DNA from: Stenotrophomonas maltophilia D457
Lineage (GTDB): Bacteria > Pseudomonadota > Gammaproteobacteria > Xanthomonadales > Xanthomonadaceae
Length of the DNA: 64,000 bases
Direction of reading: 5' to 3'
NCBI RefSeq assembly: GCF_000284595.1
Contig: NC_017671.1
Span: forward strand, 3,381,001 to 3,445,000
Of the stretch, positions 63,448 to 64,000 are shown piece after piece. Position 1 is the stretch's first letter, and the number at the start of each line of letters is the position of its first letter. A program made the position numbers and the translations under genes. The notes under the pieces are model-generated. The model saw nothing but the letters and a program-made list of their open reading frames with translations. It did not search any database and had not been told where the DNA came from.

Positions 63448-64000
63448 ATGCTATTCGAAACCCTCGCCACCACCGGCCACGAACAAGTGGTGTTCTGCCA
63501 CAACCACGATGCCGGCCTGAAGGCGATCATCGCCATTCACAACACCACCCTGGGCCCGGCCCTGGGCGGCGTGCGCATGCGCCCCTACGCCAGCACCGAC
63601 GAGGCACTGGCCGACGTGCTGCGGCTGAGCCGGACGATGACCTACAAGAATGCGCTGGCCGGCCTCAACGTCGGTGGCGGCAAGGCGGTGATCATCGGCG
63701 ACCCGAAGGTGGACAAGACCGAGGTGCTGTTCCGCGCCTTCGGCCGTTACGTCGACTCGCTGGGCGGCCGCTACATCACCGCCGAAGACGTCGGCACCGA
63801 CGTCAACGACATGGAGAACATCTACCTGGAGAGCCAGTTCGTGACCGGCGTGCACCAGGTCCATGGCGGCTCCGGCGATCCGGCCCCGTTCACCGCCTAC
63901 GGTGCGCTGCAGGCGCTGATGGCGGCGATGCGCTTCAAGTTCGGCCACGAGGAAGTGGGCAAGACCAGCATCGCGGTGCAGGGCCTGGGCCACATCGGCA
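63448..64000 (+). CDS. Leu/Glu/Phe/Val dehydrogenase family, N-terminal part
   Basis: The start of a leucine-dehydrogenase-type amino-acid dehydrogenase; 184 residues lie in the window. VFCHNHDAGLKAIIAIHNTT and GPALGGVRMRPYAS are the N-terminal motifs. The active-site Lys motif GGGKAVIIGDP, AEDVGTDVNDM and the start of the Rossmann domain (GKTSIAVQGLGHIG) follow. These enzymes oxidatively deaminate branched-chain amino acids with NAD. A GGAG site precedes the ATG at 63448. The C-terminal NAD domain is beyond the window edge, so substrate cannot be narrowed. Confidence 0.93.
   Translation, partial: MLFETLATTGHEQVVFCHNHDAGLKAIIAIHNTTLGPALGGVRMRPYASTDEALADVLRLSRTMTYKNALAGLNVGGGKAVIIGDPKVDKTEVLFRAFGRYVDSLGGRYITAEDVGTDVNDMENIYLESQFVTGVHQVHGGSGDPAPFTAYGALQALMAAMRFKFGHEEVGKTSIAVQGLGHIG

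Overview
The window is a stretch of high-GC (roughly two-thirds G+C) gammaproteobacterial core chromosome, most likely Stenotrophomonas (S. maltophilia complex, Xanthomonadaceae/Lysobacteraceae). Three things suggest this: GTAG-headed REP palindromes of the type called SMAG in S. maltophilia, xanthomonad-type gene neighbourhoods (maf-rng-yhdP-tldD, pmbA/darP, leuS-lptE-holA-nadD-rsfS-rlmH), and many intergenic palindromes beginning GGGGTC. No phage, plasmid, IS transposase, CRISPR array, defence island or biosynthetic cluster is visible. Genes are dense and mostly housekeeping.

Layout. 1-3.7 kb: a WG-repeat secreted protein, a large composite repeat, then tilS, xseB and ispA. 3.7-13.7 kb: a DUF4870 membrane protein, pmbA and darP (divergent), and the operon maf-rng-yhdP-tldD on the minus strand. 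13.8-20 kb: a SIMPL protein, a TonB-like protein, a large TonB-dependent receptor and an APC amino-acid antiporter. 20-27.3 kb (minus strand): a secreted alpha/beta hydrolase, tRNA-Asn, and the leuS-lptE-holA-nadD-rsfS-rlmH cluster, which combines translation, LPS export, replication, NAD synthesis and ribosome maturation. 27.3-36.7 kb: a DUF998 protein, cnoX, a FecR/LysM protein coupled to a CHASE2-GGDEF cyclase, several hypothetical proteins, DUF502 and a YhhQ-type queuosine-precursor transporter. 36.8-44.8 kb: a DUF885 peptidase-like protein, a beta-lactamase-fold hydrolase, a glyoxalase-fold protein, DUF2147, metG, a HAD hydrolase, a soluble RnfB-like ferredoxin and RidA. 45-49 kb: mprF convergent with an AcvB/VirJ-type hydrolase, a plausible make/break pair for lysyl-phosphatidylglycerol. 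49-54.6 kb: small membrane and metal-binding proteins, an HD hydrolase, a transglutaminase/TPR protein, yjdM, a YegD-type Hsp70 and a cysteine-cluster protein. 54.6-57.5 kb: an ECF sigma factor, anti-sigma and DUF4097 operon, a small ORF and an MscS-like channel. 58-64 kb: ybiI, DUF2058, a YgjP-like metallopeptidase, a degenerate pseudouridine synthase, clsC, an HDOD protein and the start of a Leu/Glu-type amino-acid dehydrogenase.

The most unusual signal is non-coding. A modular composite element of about 0.5 kb occurs twice in full form (614-1124 and 57554-58070) and once as a half copy (40269-40592). The full copies are bounded by inverted 23-bp ends and carry SMAG palindromes in the middle. 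Next to these lies a long hairpin whose arms differ between copies but remain complementary, and at its base is a small stem-loop with an invariant CATGGATG loop on covarying stems. This looks like a non-autonomous, structure-selected repeat and is the best candidate here for something not yet described. Other points of interest are REP tetranucleotides that supply the stop codons of two convergent genes, probable leaderless promoters, and a pseudouridine synthase lacking its catalytic aspartate.
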